Below the pieces are notes generated by a model. The model was not told the DNA's origin and did not search any database. It saw only the letters and a list, made by a program, of their open reading frames with translations. From NCBI RefSeq assembly GCF_902364355.1, contig NZ_CABJDK010000005.1, positions 84,239-148,238 on the forward strand: a DNA stretch of 64,000 nucleotides. Reading direction: 5' to 3'. Position numbers and translations under genes: made by a program. Shown in pieces: positions 44,893 through 54,788 of the stretch (position 1 is its first letter; the number at the start of each line of letters is the position of its first letter). The stretch is from Collinsella aerofaciens (GTDB lineage: Bacteria; Actinomycetota; Coriobacteriia; Coriobacteriales; Coriobacteriaceae).

Positions 44893-46206
44893 ATGAGTTT
44901 GGGAAAGCTGACCGCCAACGGTCGCCAGGACGGCTTTTTGTGCGAGGGCAAACCGTTCTTCTGGTTTGCCGATACGTGCTGGAGCGCATTTACGAGCATC
45001 GCCGAGAACGACTGGGATTACTACCTGACCCGCCGTGCCGAGCAGGGCATGAACGTGCTGCAGATCAACACGTTGCCGCAGTGGGATCGCTGCTGTCCCG
45101 ACCTGGGCATTTGGCCCTATGCCAGCGAGGACGGCGTGCACTTTGATTGGTCCTGCCCCAACCAGGCGTATTGGGATCGTGCCGCCGCCATGTGCCGCGC
45201 GGCCGTCGAGCACGGCATTCGTCCGGCGCTCGTGCTCATGTGGTGCAACTACGTGCCCGGTACCTGGGGTGCCAAGATCGCCGAGCGTTGCGGTGCCGAG
45301 ATTATGCCGCGTGAGGAGGTTCGCGCCCACGTTGCCCGCGTCGTCGAGAACCTGGGCGAGTTCGACCCCGTCTACGTGGTGGCGGGCGATACCGACTTTG
45401 CCGGCGACGAGGCGATCGCCTATTACGAGGACGCCCTCGACGAGGTCGTCAAGCGCGCGCCCGAGGCACTGCGCACCATGCATATCAACCGCGGTAACCG
45501 CACCATTCCGGCGCAGTATCTGGACCGTCTGGACTTTTATATGTTCCAGCCCGGCCACAACTACGAGGGCCAGCCCGAGGCATGGCGTCTGCCGCAGGAC
45601 TTTATCGCCAACTATCCCAAAAAGCCGATGGTCAACTCCGAGCCTTGCTACGAGCAGATGGGTGCGTCGCGCAACGTCTACTGGCGTTTTACCGCGCAGG
45701 ATTGCCGCGCGAGCGTATGGTCGTCGATTCTTGCCGGCGCCAGTGCCGGCGTGACCTATGGCGCACACGGCGTGTGGAACTGGCAAACATCGCGCAGCCA
45801 GGGTTCGGTCCTGGGCGAGGGCTTTGACATGCCCTTCCGCTGGCAAGAGTGCCTGCAGTTTGCGGGTGTGTGGGACTTTGGCGCGATCGAGCACGTGCTT
45901 GCCGCCCTAGGCGCTACGGCTGCCGACGATGCACTTGCCGTGGTTCCGGCGCAGGAGCTCCTCGACGACGCGCGCGAGTCCATCCGTGTGGCGCGCGTTG
46001 GCGATCGCATCGTCGCGTACCTGCCGCGTACCACGGCGCTCAAGTTTAAGCTCGACGGCGCGCGTGGCTGGACGGCGACGGTCCTCGACATGGAGGACAA
46101 GCGCATCGCAAAGCTGCCCGTCCGTGACAACGGTGACGGCACCGTGCGCGTGGCGCAGCATCCCTTTGAGCACGACGCGCTGGTGATCCTGGCCCCCGGG
46201 CGCTAA
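44893..46206 (+). CDS. DUF4038 glycoside hydrolase (GH140 apiosidase-like)
   Basis: 437 residues, no signal peptide, so intracellular. DUF4038 TIM-barrel features are GKPFFWFADTCWSAF near the N-terminus, VLQINTLPQWD, ALVLMWCNYVPGTWG, YVVAGDTDF and PMVNSEPCYEQMG, followed by a short C-terminal beta domain (DRIVAYLPRTTALKF). GH140, whose characterised member removes apiose from rhamnogalacturonan II, belongs to this fold. Other DUF4038 enzymes with other activities exist, so apiosidase is likely but unproven. Start MSLGKL is chosen because GAAAGGA is eight bases upstream; MQMSLG at 44887 is the alternative. Confidence 0.78.
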   Translation: MSLGKLTANGRQDGFLCEGKPFFWFADTCWSAFTSIAENDWDYYLTRRAEQGMNVLQINTLPQWDRCCPDLGIWPYASEDGVHFDWSCPNQAYWDRAAAMCRAAVEHGIRPALVLMWCNYVPGTWGAKIAERCGAEIMPREEVRAHVARVVENLGEFDPVYVVAGDTDFAGDEAIAYYEDALDEVVKRAPEALRTMHINRGNRTIPAQYLDRLDFYMFQPGHNYEGQPEAWRLPQDFIANYPKKPMVNSEPCYEQMGASRNVYWRFTAQDCRASVWSSILAGASAGVTYGAHGVWNWQTSRSQGSVLGEGFDMPFRWQECLQFAGVWDFGAIEHVLAALGATAADDALAVVPAQELLDDARESIRVARVGDRIVAYLPRTTALKFKLDGARGWTATVLDMEDKRIAKLPVRDNGDGTVRVAQHPFEHDALVILAPGR

Positions 46207-46249
46207 CGGCTCTTCTCCAACATTTACAACCCAGTCCCTTTCATTAGGC

Positions 46250-46309
46250 TGCGACGGAATGGTTCCTGCATGACGGCTTTAAGCTGCCAAGGGGAGCCAT
46301 TCCGTCGCA
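46250..46309. repeat. TGCGACGGAATGG inverted repeat
   Basis: TGCGACGGAATGGTTCC and GGAGCCATTCCGTCGCA form the arms, loop with GGC/GCC inner pair. It lies 44 bases after the DUF4038 stop. Confidence 0.7.
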
Positions 46310-46317
46310 CTCTTTGT

Positions 46318-46380
46318 TTACTCATTGGGGACGTACTTAAATGAGTGCTTAAATGAGTGGCAGTTGGAGGGCACTCCTTG
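46318..46380. repeat. GGGGACGTACTTAAATGAGT repeat with partial duplication
   Basis: ACTCATTGGGGACGTACTTAAATGAGT is followed directly by GCTTAAATGAGTGG, a partial second copy, then GGAGGGCACTCCTTGTCGAG. The remaining bases to 46545 hold no gene apart from the ribosome binding site of the LuxR gene. Confidence 0.65.
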
Positions 46381-46545
46381 TCGAGCTGCAAGCCGCGCGC
46401 GCCCCTTCTGGGTCATGCGGCTCAAAATCGCGGCGTCATGCGGACGGCTGGGGTCGAATTTGCAACATTTCGAACTTGGCTTCGATATTGAGATTGGTTC
46501 TTTATTAAAATGGTGTTCCGGACAACAAAGCGGGTGGGGGTTACC

Positions 46546-48089
46546 ATGAGGGACCTGGGAGACACAACCGCATATTTGCGCCGGGGCATGCGGGAGATTC
46601 TGTGCCTAGCGCTGTTCTTCTTCACGTTTTTGGCGTGCGAGTATTTCTTTGATGCGCGCATGGCCGAGTTCGTGCCATCGAGTGAGGTCGTCATCTACGA
46701 GAGCATCGTTGTCGGCGCGAGCGTGATTGGCTTTTTCGTGCGCCCATTTCTGTACTATCGCCGTCCCAGACGATCGATGCGACGAGCGATATTACGGGCG
46801 TGCTGTTGGTATCGGCGTTGCTGCTGATGATTATGGCAATGCGGTTTGAGGTAGTAATTGCCGGCGGCCTGGTGGCGTGCTGCGCCCTGGGCTATTGCGG
46901 ATCGACCGCCCATGCCAATCTTGCGCGGCGTTTTGCGCAGACGCCCTGCCTGGCGCGCACCGTGGCGGTTTCCTATGCTGTGGGCATTTTGGTGCAGGTG
47001 CTCAACCATATGGTGATGCCTGCGGGCATTCCCCAGCAGTCTGTTCTCATTGCCTGTGCGATTGCGCTGGTGGGGCTGCTTCACGGTGTCCGCCGCGCTA
47101 AATTGCGTGATGAGCCTGCGCCCGAGTTCGAGGTCGAGATTGCCGAGCTATCGGTCGATGCGTCGGAGCGTGGCGCCAGGTGGCACGATGACCCCGAGGC
47201 AAAGGCGGCCTTTCAGGGTGCCGTGGTGCGTCTGACGGTGGCGACCGCTTGCCTCACCGGCGTGTTCGCGGCCCTCAATGCCGGCCTTACGACCTCGCAT
47301 GCCGCTGGCGCTATCGATCTGGGCGACTGGCCGCGCTTGCTGCTGGTTGTGAGCGCCCTTGCCGCCGGCGTCCTGTATGACCTGCGTGGGCGTTCGTATA
47401 TGAATATCATCATGACGTGCGCCGCCATGCTGTCCACGCTCTCGTTCTTTGTACTTATCACCGATGGCAACGGTGGCAACACGCTTGCCGCCACGATTAT
47501 CTTTTACCTTGGCACGGGCTTTTTCGTGGTGTTCTTCACCGCGAAGTTCGCCGCGATTTCGATGTATGCCCGCTGGGCGTATCTGTGGCCGTGCATGGGC
47601 CGTGTTATCAACAACGTTTGCTCGATGCTCGTGACGGCTCCGGCAGTGGCGATTATCTCGAGTCAAAACGTGCTGGCGGCAGTGAGCGTCGTGCTCGTGC
47701 TGTTTGTCGGCATCGCGATTTCGCTGTTAGGGCAGTTTAGACAAGACGGTGAGGGCGAGGCGACGCGCGGCAGGCTGGCGCTTGCCACCGACGATCTTGG
47801 CGTGAGCTGTGAGCCCGGCCAGGCCGACACGGTGCCCCTGGAGGCGCCGGAGCTTTCGTTTGACGATCGGCTCGATGGCTTCGTTGCCGCCTTTGGGCTC
47901 ACCAAGCGCGAGCGCGATGTTTTGGAGGCACTGGTCGTTTCGGACGACAGCGTGCAGGACGTGGCGGCGGCACTCTTCCTTTCGCGTTCCACGCTCTATC
48001 GCCACATCGCTTCGATTAACAAAAAGACAGGTGCCTCCTCGCGCGTAGCCCTCATCAACTTCTTCTGGTCCTGGACACCCCAAGACTAG
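46546..48089 (+). pseudogene. LuxR family regulator with multi-helix membrane domain, frameshifted
   Basis: Two overlapping frames together make one protein of about 514 residues. The first starts at 46546 (MRDLGDTT, GGTGGGGG upstream) and carries the first two helices (REILCLALFFFTFLACEYFF). The second covers about ten more helices and a LuxR helix-turn-helix (LTKRERDVLEALVVSDDSVQ, FLSRSTLYRHIASINKKTG). The shift lies near 46760-46768 in CGCCGTCCCAGACG: one C missing from the CCC run would restore FLYYRRP joined to QTIDATSDITGVLL. Such 12-helix LuxR proteins are typical of Coriobacteriia. It may be a true pseudogene or a sequencing error. Confidence 0.82.
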
Positions 48090-48091
48090 CT

Positions 48092-48131
48092 AACCACCAC
48101 AAAGGGGACAGGCACCTTTGTGGTGGTTTTT
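48092..48131 (+). terminator. CCACCACAAAGG hairpin acting as terminator
   Basis: AACCACCACAAAGG, loop GGACAGGCA, CCTTTGTGGTGGTT then TTTT. It is a member of the repeat family at 29.11 kb, here with a good T-run right after the LuxR gene. Confidence 0.7.
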
Positions 48132-48234
48132 TACCTGCAAAAATATGAATATGAGACATTTGTCACCTGCCGTTTTGGTGCTCAAAGGCATATGAATGTG
48201 ATGCTGAGCAGAGCAGAACGGAGGGGGTGCACCT

Positions 48235-48684
48235 ATGGCGTCTCGGGGTTGCGCGTCTAATAAAATTGCGGGCGCGCTTATCGCCGTGGTGGTCTTTGCC
48301 GCGGCGGTGACACTCATGCGAGTTTACGTTGCCGGCGACCATGGCGCTCAGGGAAAGACTGCCGCGCAAGTGTCGCTCAACGATTGCGCTGCCGTTCCGG
48401 TGGCGGTCAAGCTTATCGAGGACGGGGAGGCGCGGACGGCCTATGAGACCGACGATGCCGAACTGGTCGCATCGACTTTTGCCGCGCTCGATGGCTGCAC
48501 CGTGGGGGATGCGGTGGATGAGCGGACGAGCGATGCCGGCCGAACGCTCGTCTTTGTCTATACGGATGGCTCGGAGCAATCGGTAGAACTTGAGGGCAAA
48601 AACATCGTGCTCGATAAGACGGCGTATCGACTTAACGGTGCCGATGAGTTATGGCGGCAGCTTGCCGCAATCAAAAACAGCTAA
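48235..48684 (+). CDS. Small membrane-anchored protein of unknown function
   Basis: 149 residues. One N-terminal membrane segment (KIAGALIAVVVFAAAVTLMRVYVA) is followed by about 110 extracellular residues with an alternating beta pattern and two Cys (LNDCAAVP, DGCTVGD) that could form a disulfide. No known family recognised. Good GGAGGGGG ribosome binding site. It may form a group with the zinc-ribbon protein that follows 21 bases later. Confidence 0.7.
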   Translation: MASRGCASNKIAGALIAVVVFAAAVTLMRVYVAGDHGAQGKTAAQVSLNDCAAVPVAVKLIEDGEARTAYETDDAELVASTFAALDGCTVGDAVDERTSDAGRTLVFVYTDGSEQSVELEGKNIVLDKTAYRLNGADELWRQLAAIKNS

Positions 48685-48704
48685 CGAAATTAGGGATGTA
48701 CGGG

Positions 48705-50264
48705 ATGAGTGACTTGAGATTCTGCCCGGCGTGCGGGGCGCAGCTGCCTCGGGTCGCCGGCGTGCCGGTGCGATTTTGCCCGGGGTGCGGCGTCCGACTT
48801 GAGGGCGTTGTGGGCTACTCGGGCGCCGTGGGGGCTACAGATGGGGCGACTGCCGATGACGATGCGGACGAAGGCGGCGACCCGAGTGTGGACGCGCCGG
48901 CCGATGCGCCGGTGGAGACTGCCGGCGTCGCGTCGTCTCGTGACGCAGCCACGACGGATGCGCCTCACATCGGTGACCTTGAGCTTCATGCCGCATGCGA
49001 TACCTCTGGCGGCCAGGCACTCGCGCAGGTGGCGCTGCCGCGGGGCTGGCATATCGAAGAAGCGCATCTTGAGCGCAGCGGCAGTTTCGACTGCCCGATT
49101 TCGGTTGGCGTGACGGCGGCGGGTCCGATGGGTGAGCGGATTATGTACCGCTCCGAGCTCTGCTACGTGGATGCGGGCGTCGTTGCCAAGCGTATCCCCA
49201 CGCAAACCGAACGCAAGGTGTTTGTGCACGTGGAGGCAGCTTGCGACGAGCTGGCTCAGGCCTGTGCAGCACGGCTGGGTGCGCGGGCAGAGGTTGTTGC
49301 CGAGCAACCGTACCCATCGAGCGCGGAGGTCGATATCGAGCGCGAGCGTGCCCGCGTAAAGCGCGAGGCGGCAAACGACTTTGCGATCCAGGGCTTTTCG
49401 ATGGAGCCGAGTGATGTGGTCTATGAGTGCCGCATGCGTCGATATCGGCTCACGGGCGCTCCAGTGCCCACCGAGCTCGCGGTGGCGGCCAAAGTCGAGG
49501 GCTATATGTTTTCAATCGGCGGCGTCGCGGGTTCTATGGGTAAAGGTGTTGCCGCTGGGGCCGAGGCGCTGCTGGGCGCGAGCCTTTCGAGTGGGCTGAT
49601 CGGCGGTGTTTTGGGCAAGCGCCTGCGCGAGCGCCAGGCGGCGGCAGCGGCGGGACAGGGCGTCGCGCAAGAACAGCCCACGGGTCGAGGCGGTTGCCCG
49701 GACGGAGCGTCGTTCGAGCTGGGTGCGGCCGACCTGCTGCAGTGGCGTATCAGGGACAGCTTCTGTTTGGTTGCGCCAGAAGGTCGCCTGGACGAGGCGG
49801 CCTCCACGGCGCTTGCATCAATGGCGTCGACTCTGCGGCTCAATCCGGCGATTGCACGCGAGGCGTCAGCTCAAAAGCAACAGATGGTGCTTGAGCAGCG
49901 CCAACGCACGCAGATGAACATTGCCCAGCAGCAACAGCAGTTTGTAGCCTGGCAACAGATGCATGCCTCGCAACAGGCGGCGTTCGACAGCTACCAGCAG
50001 GCGTGGTTCGATCGCAGCGACCGTCAGCACGCCGCGAATATGGCTGCCAGCGCCGCCAATTTTTCCAGCGCGGGCGTGGGGACGGGCGCCGCCTCGTATT
50101 CCGATGCCATTCGCGGGGTCAACCATTACGCCAGACCCGGCGGCACCGATGTCGAGGTCTCGGTGATGGCCGACCAGGCCTGGGTCAACGGTTCGGGCGA
50201 TGTGATCGGTACACGCGATGGTTTTGAACCCGGTTTTGGCTGGACGGAGCTGCCTCGTCAATAG
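48705..50264 (+). CDS. Zinc-ribbon protein with glycine-zipper-like and Gln-rich regions
   Basis: 519 residues. The N-terminal zinc ribbon is FCPACGAQLP...RFCPGCGVRL, then an acidic linker (about 70 residues). A beta-rich domain (residues 85-230) has no family I can name. A small hydrophobic glycine-rich stretch follows (GVAGSMGKGVAAGAEALLGASL), then a Gln-rich helix (AQQQQQFVAWQQMHASQQAAF) and a C-terminal strand region. No true signal peptide. Start at MSDLRF is chosen as the shortest with the ribbon intact; MYGMSD at 48696 is an alternative. Function unknown. Confidence 0.72.
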   Translation: MSDLRFCPACGAQLPRVAGVPVRFCPGCGVRLEGVVGYSGAVGATDGATADDDADEGGDPSVDAPADAPVETAGVASSRDAATTDAPHIGDLELHAACDTSGGQALAQVALPRGWHIEEAHLERSGSFDCPISVGVTAAGPMGERIMYRSELCYVDAGVVAKRIPTQTERKVFVHVEAACDELAQACAARLGARAEVVAEQPYPSSAEVDIERERARVKREAANDFAIQGFSMEPSDVVYECRMRRYRLTGAPVPTELAVAAKVEGYMFSIGGVAGSMGKGVAAGAEALLGASLSSGLIGGVLGKRLRERQAAAAAGQGVAQEQPTGRGGCPDGASFELGAADLLQWRIRDSFCLVAPEGRLDEAASTALASMASTLRLNPAIAREASAQKQQMVLEQRQRTQMNIAQQQQQFVAWQQMHASQQAAFDSYQQAWFDRSDRQHAANMAASAANFSSAGVGTGAASYSDAIRGVNHYARPGGTDVEVSVMADQAWVNGSGDVIGTRDGFEPGFGWTELPRQ

Positions 50265-50340
50265 CGTGAGGCGGGTTATGTGTGAATCGATGCCGGATGT
50301 GTTTCTCGGCATGGTGATAAAGAACGGGAAAGGAACAATG

Positions 50341-51078
50341 ATGAGGGAGACGGTACTTTCGCGCACGGCATTTGTCGCGGCGGCGGGAACGGCGCTGCTG
50401 ACGCTTGTGGGGTGCGGCGGACAGCGGACGCAGGATGCGACGGGTTTTAACGACGACCGCCCGGTAAAGGACAAGATGGATGCGGGTGCGACGTCGGGCG
50501 ATTCCGGCGACGCGGACAGCGGCTCGGCGGATGCGCTCGATACGTGGTCGGATGATTGCTGGGATGCGCACCGCAACATCAGCATCGCGGCGCTCCTCGA
50601 GCTTAAGGGCTGGCAGTTGCAGGAGTTTGCCTCGCAGCAGGGCTATACCTGGCAAGACGCGCTTGAGATGTACGAGGACGAGGCGGGACATGTGCTCAGC
50701 GTCTGCAATATCAGCAAGGACGGCGCGACCGAATGGCTCGGCGAGGACGAAATCGGAAAGCTCGACAAGGGCGGCACCGGAAGCACCGTGATGTTCACGC
50801 TGCAACTTTCGGGCTATTCGAGCTGCGAGGATGTTATCGCGGGCTTTTCTGTGCCGGTCGAGGACCGGGCGCAGATTGCTTCGGGCTCATGGATCGCGTG
50901 CGTATACGGTTCCAACATGGCGCGGCACGTTGCCATGGCGAGCCCGATGGAAAACGGTGACTACCGCTTGGATCTCATTACCGAGGAGGCTATCAAGACC
51001 GGTAGGTTTACCCAGGGCGGCGGTGCTCCGACGATAGACGAATTTTGGCAGGAAAAGACTGGACGCGCGCTCGGCTAG
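50341..51078 (+). CDS. Lipoprotein, paralogue of the next gene product
   Basis: 245 residues. Signal peptide with lipobox LTLVGCGG (Cys about residue 25). The mature part holds NISIAALLELKGWQLQEFASQQGYTWQ and VMFTLQLSGYSSCEDVIAGF, each matched in position by a similar block in the next protein. Two later Cys could pair. Anchored outside the membrane, function unknown. Start MRETVL behind GGGAAAGGA; the upstream ATG at 50218 lies in the previous gene. Confidence 0.75.
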   Translation: MRETVLSRTAFVAAAGTALLTLVGCGGQRTQDATGFNDDRPVKDKMDAGATSGDSGDADSGSADALDTWSDDCWDAHRNISIAALLELKGWQLQEFASQQGYTWQDALEMYEDEAGHVLSVCNISKDGATEWLGEDEIGKLDKGGTGSTVMFTLQLSGYSSCEDVIAGFSVPVEDRAQIASGSWIACVYGSNMARHVAMASPMENGDYRLDLITEEAIKTGRFTQGGGAPTIDEFWQEKTGRALG

Positions 51079-51113
51079 GTGCGACGTGGCCAATACCATA
51101 GCGAGGAACGAAC

Positions 51114-51800
51114 ATGATGAATGAAGTGACGATGAACCGTGCGGCCTTTGTGGCAGGCGCGGGTGCGCTGGCTTGTGCGCTGGCTGGCTGCTCGGGCGGA
51201 TTGGGCGGCGCGGGCGGTGCCAAGAAGGCGACCACGGCGGACGCCGCCTGTGTAGACGACAACGCTAACGTGACGGTCTATGCTGCGATCAACTTGGACG
51301 GCGCCGACCTGGTGCGCCTGCTCAAGCATCAAAACTATGAGTGGCAAGGCGAGAGCGTGGGCTACGGTGCCGCCGATGACGCGGGACTTTTCGCTTTTAC
51401 CTTTTCTAAGATTTCGGATGACGTGGACGAACTTGCGAACAGCGCGATACCGCTTTCGGAGTCCGAGTACGAGGAACTTGAGCCGGGCGGCGGAGACGAT
51501 AGCGTGGCGATTTTGCTCTCGGTGGGCGGCTATACGACGGGCAATCGTGCGCTCACCGGCGCAATCGGCGATGCGGCGATAGTGCAGGAGAAGTGCACAA
51601 TCGACGATTCCGTGTATTGGCTGGTCAAGGCGCTCGACGGCAGCCGTTACGTGATTTCGGCCTACGACACCGAAGATGATGGCGACAGCGCGCATGACAT
51701 CTATATCTATAGTGAGTCTTTTATTCACACCGGTTATCTGAGCGGCGGCGACCAAATCGATATTGACGAACTCTGGAGCCGCCTGACCAATGCCTCGTAG
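51114..51800 (+). CDS. Lipoprotein, paralogue of the previous gene product
   Basis: 228 residues. Signal peptide with lipobox ALAGCSGG (Cys about residue 26). Blocks NVTVYAAINLDGADLVRLLK...YEWQ and SVAILLSVGGYTTGNRALTGA match the neighbouring lipoprotein, so the pair is a tandem duplication that has diverged strongly. Start at 51114 behind GAGGAACG; a second ATG at 51117 cannot be excluded. Function unknown. Confidence 0.75.
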   Translation: MMNEVTMNRAAFVAGAGALACALAGCSGGLGGAGGAKKATTADAACVDDNANVTVYAAINLDGADLVRLLKHQNYEWQGESVGYGAADDAGLFAFTFSKISDDVDELANSAIPLSESEYEELEPGGGDDSVAILLSVGGYTTGNRALTGAIGDAAIVQEKCTIDDSVYWLVKALDGSRYVISAYDTEDDGDSAHDIYIYSESFIHTGYLSGGDQIDIDELWSRLTNAS

Positions 51801-51807
51801 CGCACCA

Positions 51808-51829
51808 AAACCACCACAAAGGGGACAGT
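51808..51829. repeat. Half copy of the CCACCACAAAGG element
   Basis: AAACCACCACAAAGGGGACAG is present, but the complementary CCTTTGTGGTGG arm is missing; GAGGCGGGACTTTTT follows. Confidence 0.6.
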
Positions 51830-51879
51830 GAGGCGGGACTTTTTGACCGCCTGATGGGTCGAGCGTCACAACTCGTGCG

Positions 51880-54648
51880 TTACAGCAGCTCGCCGTGGCG
51901 GGCGATGTAGCGGCGCTTGGCCAGTTGGGTGAGCGCGATGTAGGCGGCGACAATGCCGATGAGCAGCGCGAAGAAGCTCGGCGGCAGCGGCATGAGGCCC
52001 AGCGCATCGGTGATGGGGCTTGTCGGCAGCCAGGTGACGAGCACCAGGCCCAGCACGGTGAGGACGCACAGCGCGGGCGCGGCGTGGTCGCGCGGGCGTG
52101 GCAGGCGCGGGGAGCGCAGCATGTGGACCACGAGCGTCTGCGACCACATGGACTCGACAAACCAACCGCTCTGGAAGAGCGCCGTAAAGGCCGCCATGCC
52201 TGCGACGTCGCCTATAGCGGCAAGCTCTGCCCAGCTTGCGCCCACGGCGGCGGGGCACACCACAAAGAAGAGTGCGGCGAAAGTCACGATATCAAACAGT
52301 GAGCTCACGGGACCCAACTCGAGCATAAAGCCCTTAATGGACGCGGCATCCCAGGCGCGCGGACGGGCAGTCCAGGCGTCATCGACGGTGTCCCACGGCA
52401 GCGCGATGCACACGATCTCGTAGACCAGCGACAGCAGCACCAGCTGCAGGGCGCTCATGGGCAAAAACGGCAAGAACAGGCTCGCGACGGTCACGGACAG
52501 CACGTTGCCAAAGTTGGAGCTCACCGTGGTCTTGAGGTACTTGAGCAGGTTGCCGTAGGTGCGGCGGCCTTCGATGATGCCGCGCTCGAGCACGCCCAGA
52601 TCCTTCTGAAGCAAGATGATATCGGCGGATTCCTTGGCGATGTCGACGGCCGAATCGACCGAGATGCCGCAGTCGCTCGCGCGCATGGCGGCGGCGTCGT
52701 TGATGCCGTCGCCCATAAAGCCCACGGTGTGGCCGAGCAGCTCGCGCATGACGCGCACCAGGCGCGCCTTCTGCAGCGGCGAGAGCTTGGCGAACAGATG
52801 GGTTTTCTCGGCGCGCTCGGCAAGCTCGGCGTCATCGAGCGCATCGATCTCGGAACCGAGCAAGACGTTGCTCGCGTCGATACCGATCTGTTCGCAGACG
52901 GTGGCGGCAACGCGGTCGTTGTCGCCGGTCAGGACCTTGACCGCCACACCCTTGGCCTCGAGCGTGGCGACGGCGCCCGCGGCACTCGCCTTGGGCGGAT
53001 CGAGGAAGGCCAAAAAGCCCATCAACACCATGTCGCATTCGTCGGCGATGCCAAACTCGCCCACGCAGCGCGGATTGGTTTTCTGCGCCACGGCAATCAC
53101 GCGCAGGCCCTCGGCATTGAGCCCGGCGACCTGCTGGCGAATCTGGGCGAGCTTATCTTCGGTGAGCGGCTGGGCGGCACCATCGACTTCGACAAAGGAG
53201 CAGATCTCGAGCATTTCCTCGGCAGCTCCTTTGGTAACCATCTGGGTTTTACCCTGGGCGTCGGCGACAACTACGCTCAGGCGACGGCGCGAGAAATCGA
53301 AGGGCACCTCGTCGACCTTGGTATAGCGGTCGCGCAGGCTCTGGCCCAGCATGGAGCCGGGTGCTGTGGCCGAGGGCGTCACGTCGGCGCGGTCGATGAC
53401 GGCCAGGTCGATAAGGTTCTTGAGGCCGGTCTGGAAGAAGCTGTTCAAAAACGCATGGCGCAGTACGCGCACGTCCTCGTTGCCGTCGGTGTTGAGGTAG
53501 CGCTCGAGCACGATGCGGTCTTCGGTGAGGGTGCCGGTCTTGTCGCAGCACAGGACGTCCATCGCGCCGAGGTTTTGGATCGCCGGCAGTTCCTTGACGA
53601 TAACCTGGCGACGGGCGAGGTCCTTGGCGCCCTGCGACAGGCTCGTGGTCACGATGACGGGAAGCATCTGCGGCGTGATGCCCACGGCCACGCTCGTGGC
53701 GAATAGCAGCGCGTCGATGACGTTGCCCTTGGTGGCGGCGTTGATGGCAAAGACGGCCGGCGCCATAACGAGCATGAGGCGTACGAGCAGCATGGAGACG
53801 CTCGAGACGCCGCGGTCAAACGCGCTCTTCTCGCCGTGCCCGTTGAGCATCTTGGCGATGCCGCCCAGGTAGGTGTCCGAGCCGGTGGCAACGACAAGCG
53901 CCATTGCAGTGCCGTTTTGCACGGAGGTGCCGGTAAAGACGATGTTCTTGCAGGCGGGGAGTGGCAGCGCGGAGCCGTTGGCACCCTCGACGACCGCGGC
54001 GGAAGCGGTCTTCTCGACGGCGTTGCTCTCGCCGGTGAGTGCGGACTCGATCGCAAACAGATCGCGCGCGGTGATGATACGGGCGTCGGCCGGCACCATA
54101 TCGCCGGCAGAGAGGCGGATCACATCGCCGGGGACGAGCTCGTCGAAGGGGATCTCGAGGCGCTCGCCGTCGCGCAGAGCGCAGCAGGTGTTGGAGACCA
54201 GGTCCTTGAGGGCCTCGGCCGCATTGCCGCTGCGGGCTTCCTGGATAAACTTCATGCCGCCCGATACCAGCAGCATGATGCCGATGACGATGACCGTGGA
54301 GGGGTCGCGCTGCGGCTCGGGCACGGCGAGCACGTCGATATAGAGCGAGACCAGTGCGAGCGCGGCGAGGATGCCGGCGAAGGGATCGATGAATGCGTCG
54401 GCGATGCGGCGGGCGAGCGTCTTGGTCGGCGCCTCGATGGTGTTGGGGCCGACCGCGCTCAGGCGCTCGGCGGCGTGCTCGGCGGTGAGTCCGCCAGCCG
54501 TGGCGTCGAGCAGCACGAGGGCGTCCTCGGCGCTATGGGTGGCGGCGAATATGGTGTTCTTGGACAGGCCGGCGTGAGCGGCAGGGCGCGCCGTGCGGCG
54601 GCGCTTGGAGATAGCTTCGAGTACCGTGGCGGTTTTGAGCATCAGCAT
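51880..54648 (-). CDS. mgtA: Magnesium-translocating P-type ATPase MgtA
   Basis: 922 residues, normal for MgtA. P-type features: LTGES in the actuator domain, the phosphorylation site CCDKTGTLTED (about residue 378) and MGDGINDAAAMRASDCGIS, with about ten membrane helices. VAVGITPQMLPVIVTTSLSQGA in helix 4 and the C-terminal helices match the Mg importer branch rather than Ca pumps. It drives Mg into the cell when external Mg is low. Start at 54648 behind a perfect AAGGAGG. A leader of about 270 bases with its own small ORF precedes it. Confidence 0.95.
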   Translation of the reverse strand: MLMLKTATVLEAISKRRRTARPAAHAGLSKNTIFAATHSAEDALVLLDATAGGLTAEHAAERLSAVGPNTIEAPTKTLARRIADAFIDPFAGILAALALVSLYIDVLAVPEPQRDPSTVIVIGIMLLVSGGMKFIQEARSGNAAEALKDLVSNTCCALRDGERLEIPFDELVPGDVIRLSAGDMVPADARIITARDLFAIESALTGESNAVEKTASAAVVEGANGSALPLPACKNIVFTGTSVQNGTAMALVVATGSDTYLGGIAKMLNGHGEKSAFDRGVSSVSMLLVRLMLVMAPAVFAINAATKGNVIDALLFATSVAVGITPQMLPVIVTTSLSQGAKDLARRQVIVKELPAIQNLGAMDVLCCDKTGTLTEDRIVLERYLNTDGNEDVRVLRHAFLNSFFQTGLKNLIDLAVIDRADVTPSATAPGSMLGQSLRDRYTKVDEVPFDFSRRRLSVVVADAQGKTQMVTKGAAEEMLEICSFVEVDGAAQPLTEDKLAQIRQQVAGLNAEGLRVIAVAQKTNPRCVGEFGIADECDMVLMGFLAFLDPPKASAAGAVATLEAKGVAVKVLTGDNDRVAATVCEQIGIDASNVLLGSEIDALDDAELAERAEKTHLFAKLSPLQKARLVRVMRELLGHTVGFMGDGINDAAAMRASDCGISVDSAVDIAKESADIILLQKDLGVLERGIIEGRRTYGNLLKYLKTTVSSNFGNVLSVTVASLFLPFLPMSALQLVLLSLVYEIVCIALPWDTVDDAWTARPRAWDAASIKGFMLELGPVSSLFDIVTFAALFFVVCPAAVGASWAELAAIGDVAGMAAFTALFQSGWFVESMWSQTLVVHMLRSPRLPRPRDHAAPALCVLTVLGLVLVTWLPTSPITDALGLMPLPPSFFALLIGIVAAYIALTQLAKRRYIARHGELL

Positions 54649-54732
54649 AGGGTCCTCCTTGTTGAAGGGAGTTAGCGTACGTGTCGTATGTGCTTCAAAA
54701 AACCTAGATGTCGCTCACGTCATGCTCGCGAG

Positions 54733-54769
54733 CTACCACAAAGGGGACGGGCACCTTTGTGGTGGTTTT
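54733..54769. repeat. CCACCACAAAGG hairpin in the mgtA leader
   Basis: CTACCACAAAGG, loop GGACGGGCA, CCTTTGTGGTGGTTTT. The T-run is on the plus strand, so for mgtA (minus) it is a stem without a T-run. Confidence 0.7.
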
Positions 54770-54788
54770 GACGGTCGGCTGTTGGCGC

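Noticed and set aside
46755..46800. Programmed ribosomal frameshift in the LuxR gene
   Set aside because: No slippery heptamer or stimulatory stem was found, and a single missing C in a CCC run is the simpler explanation.
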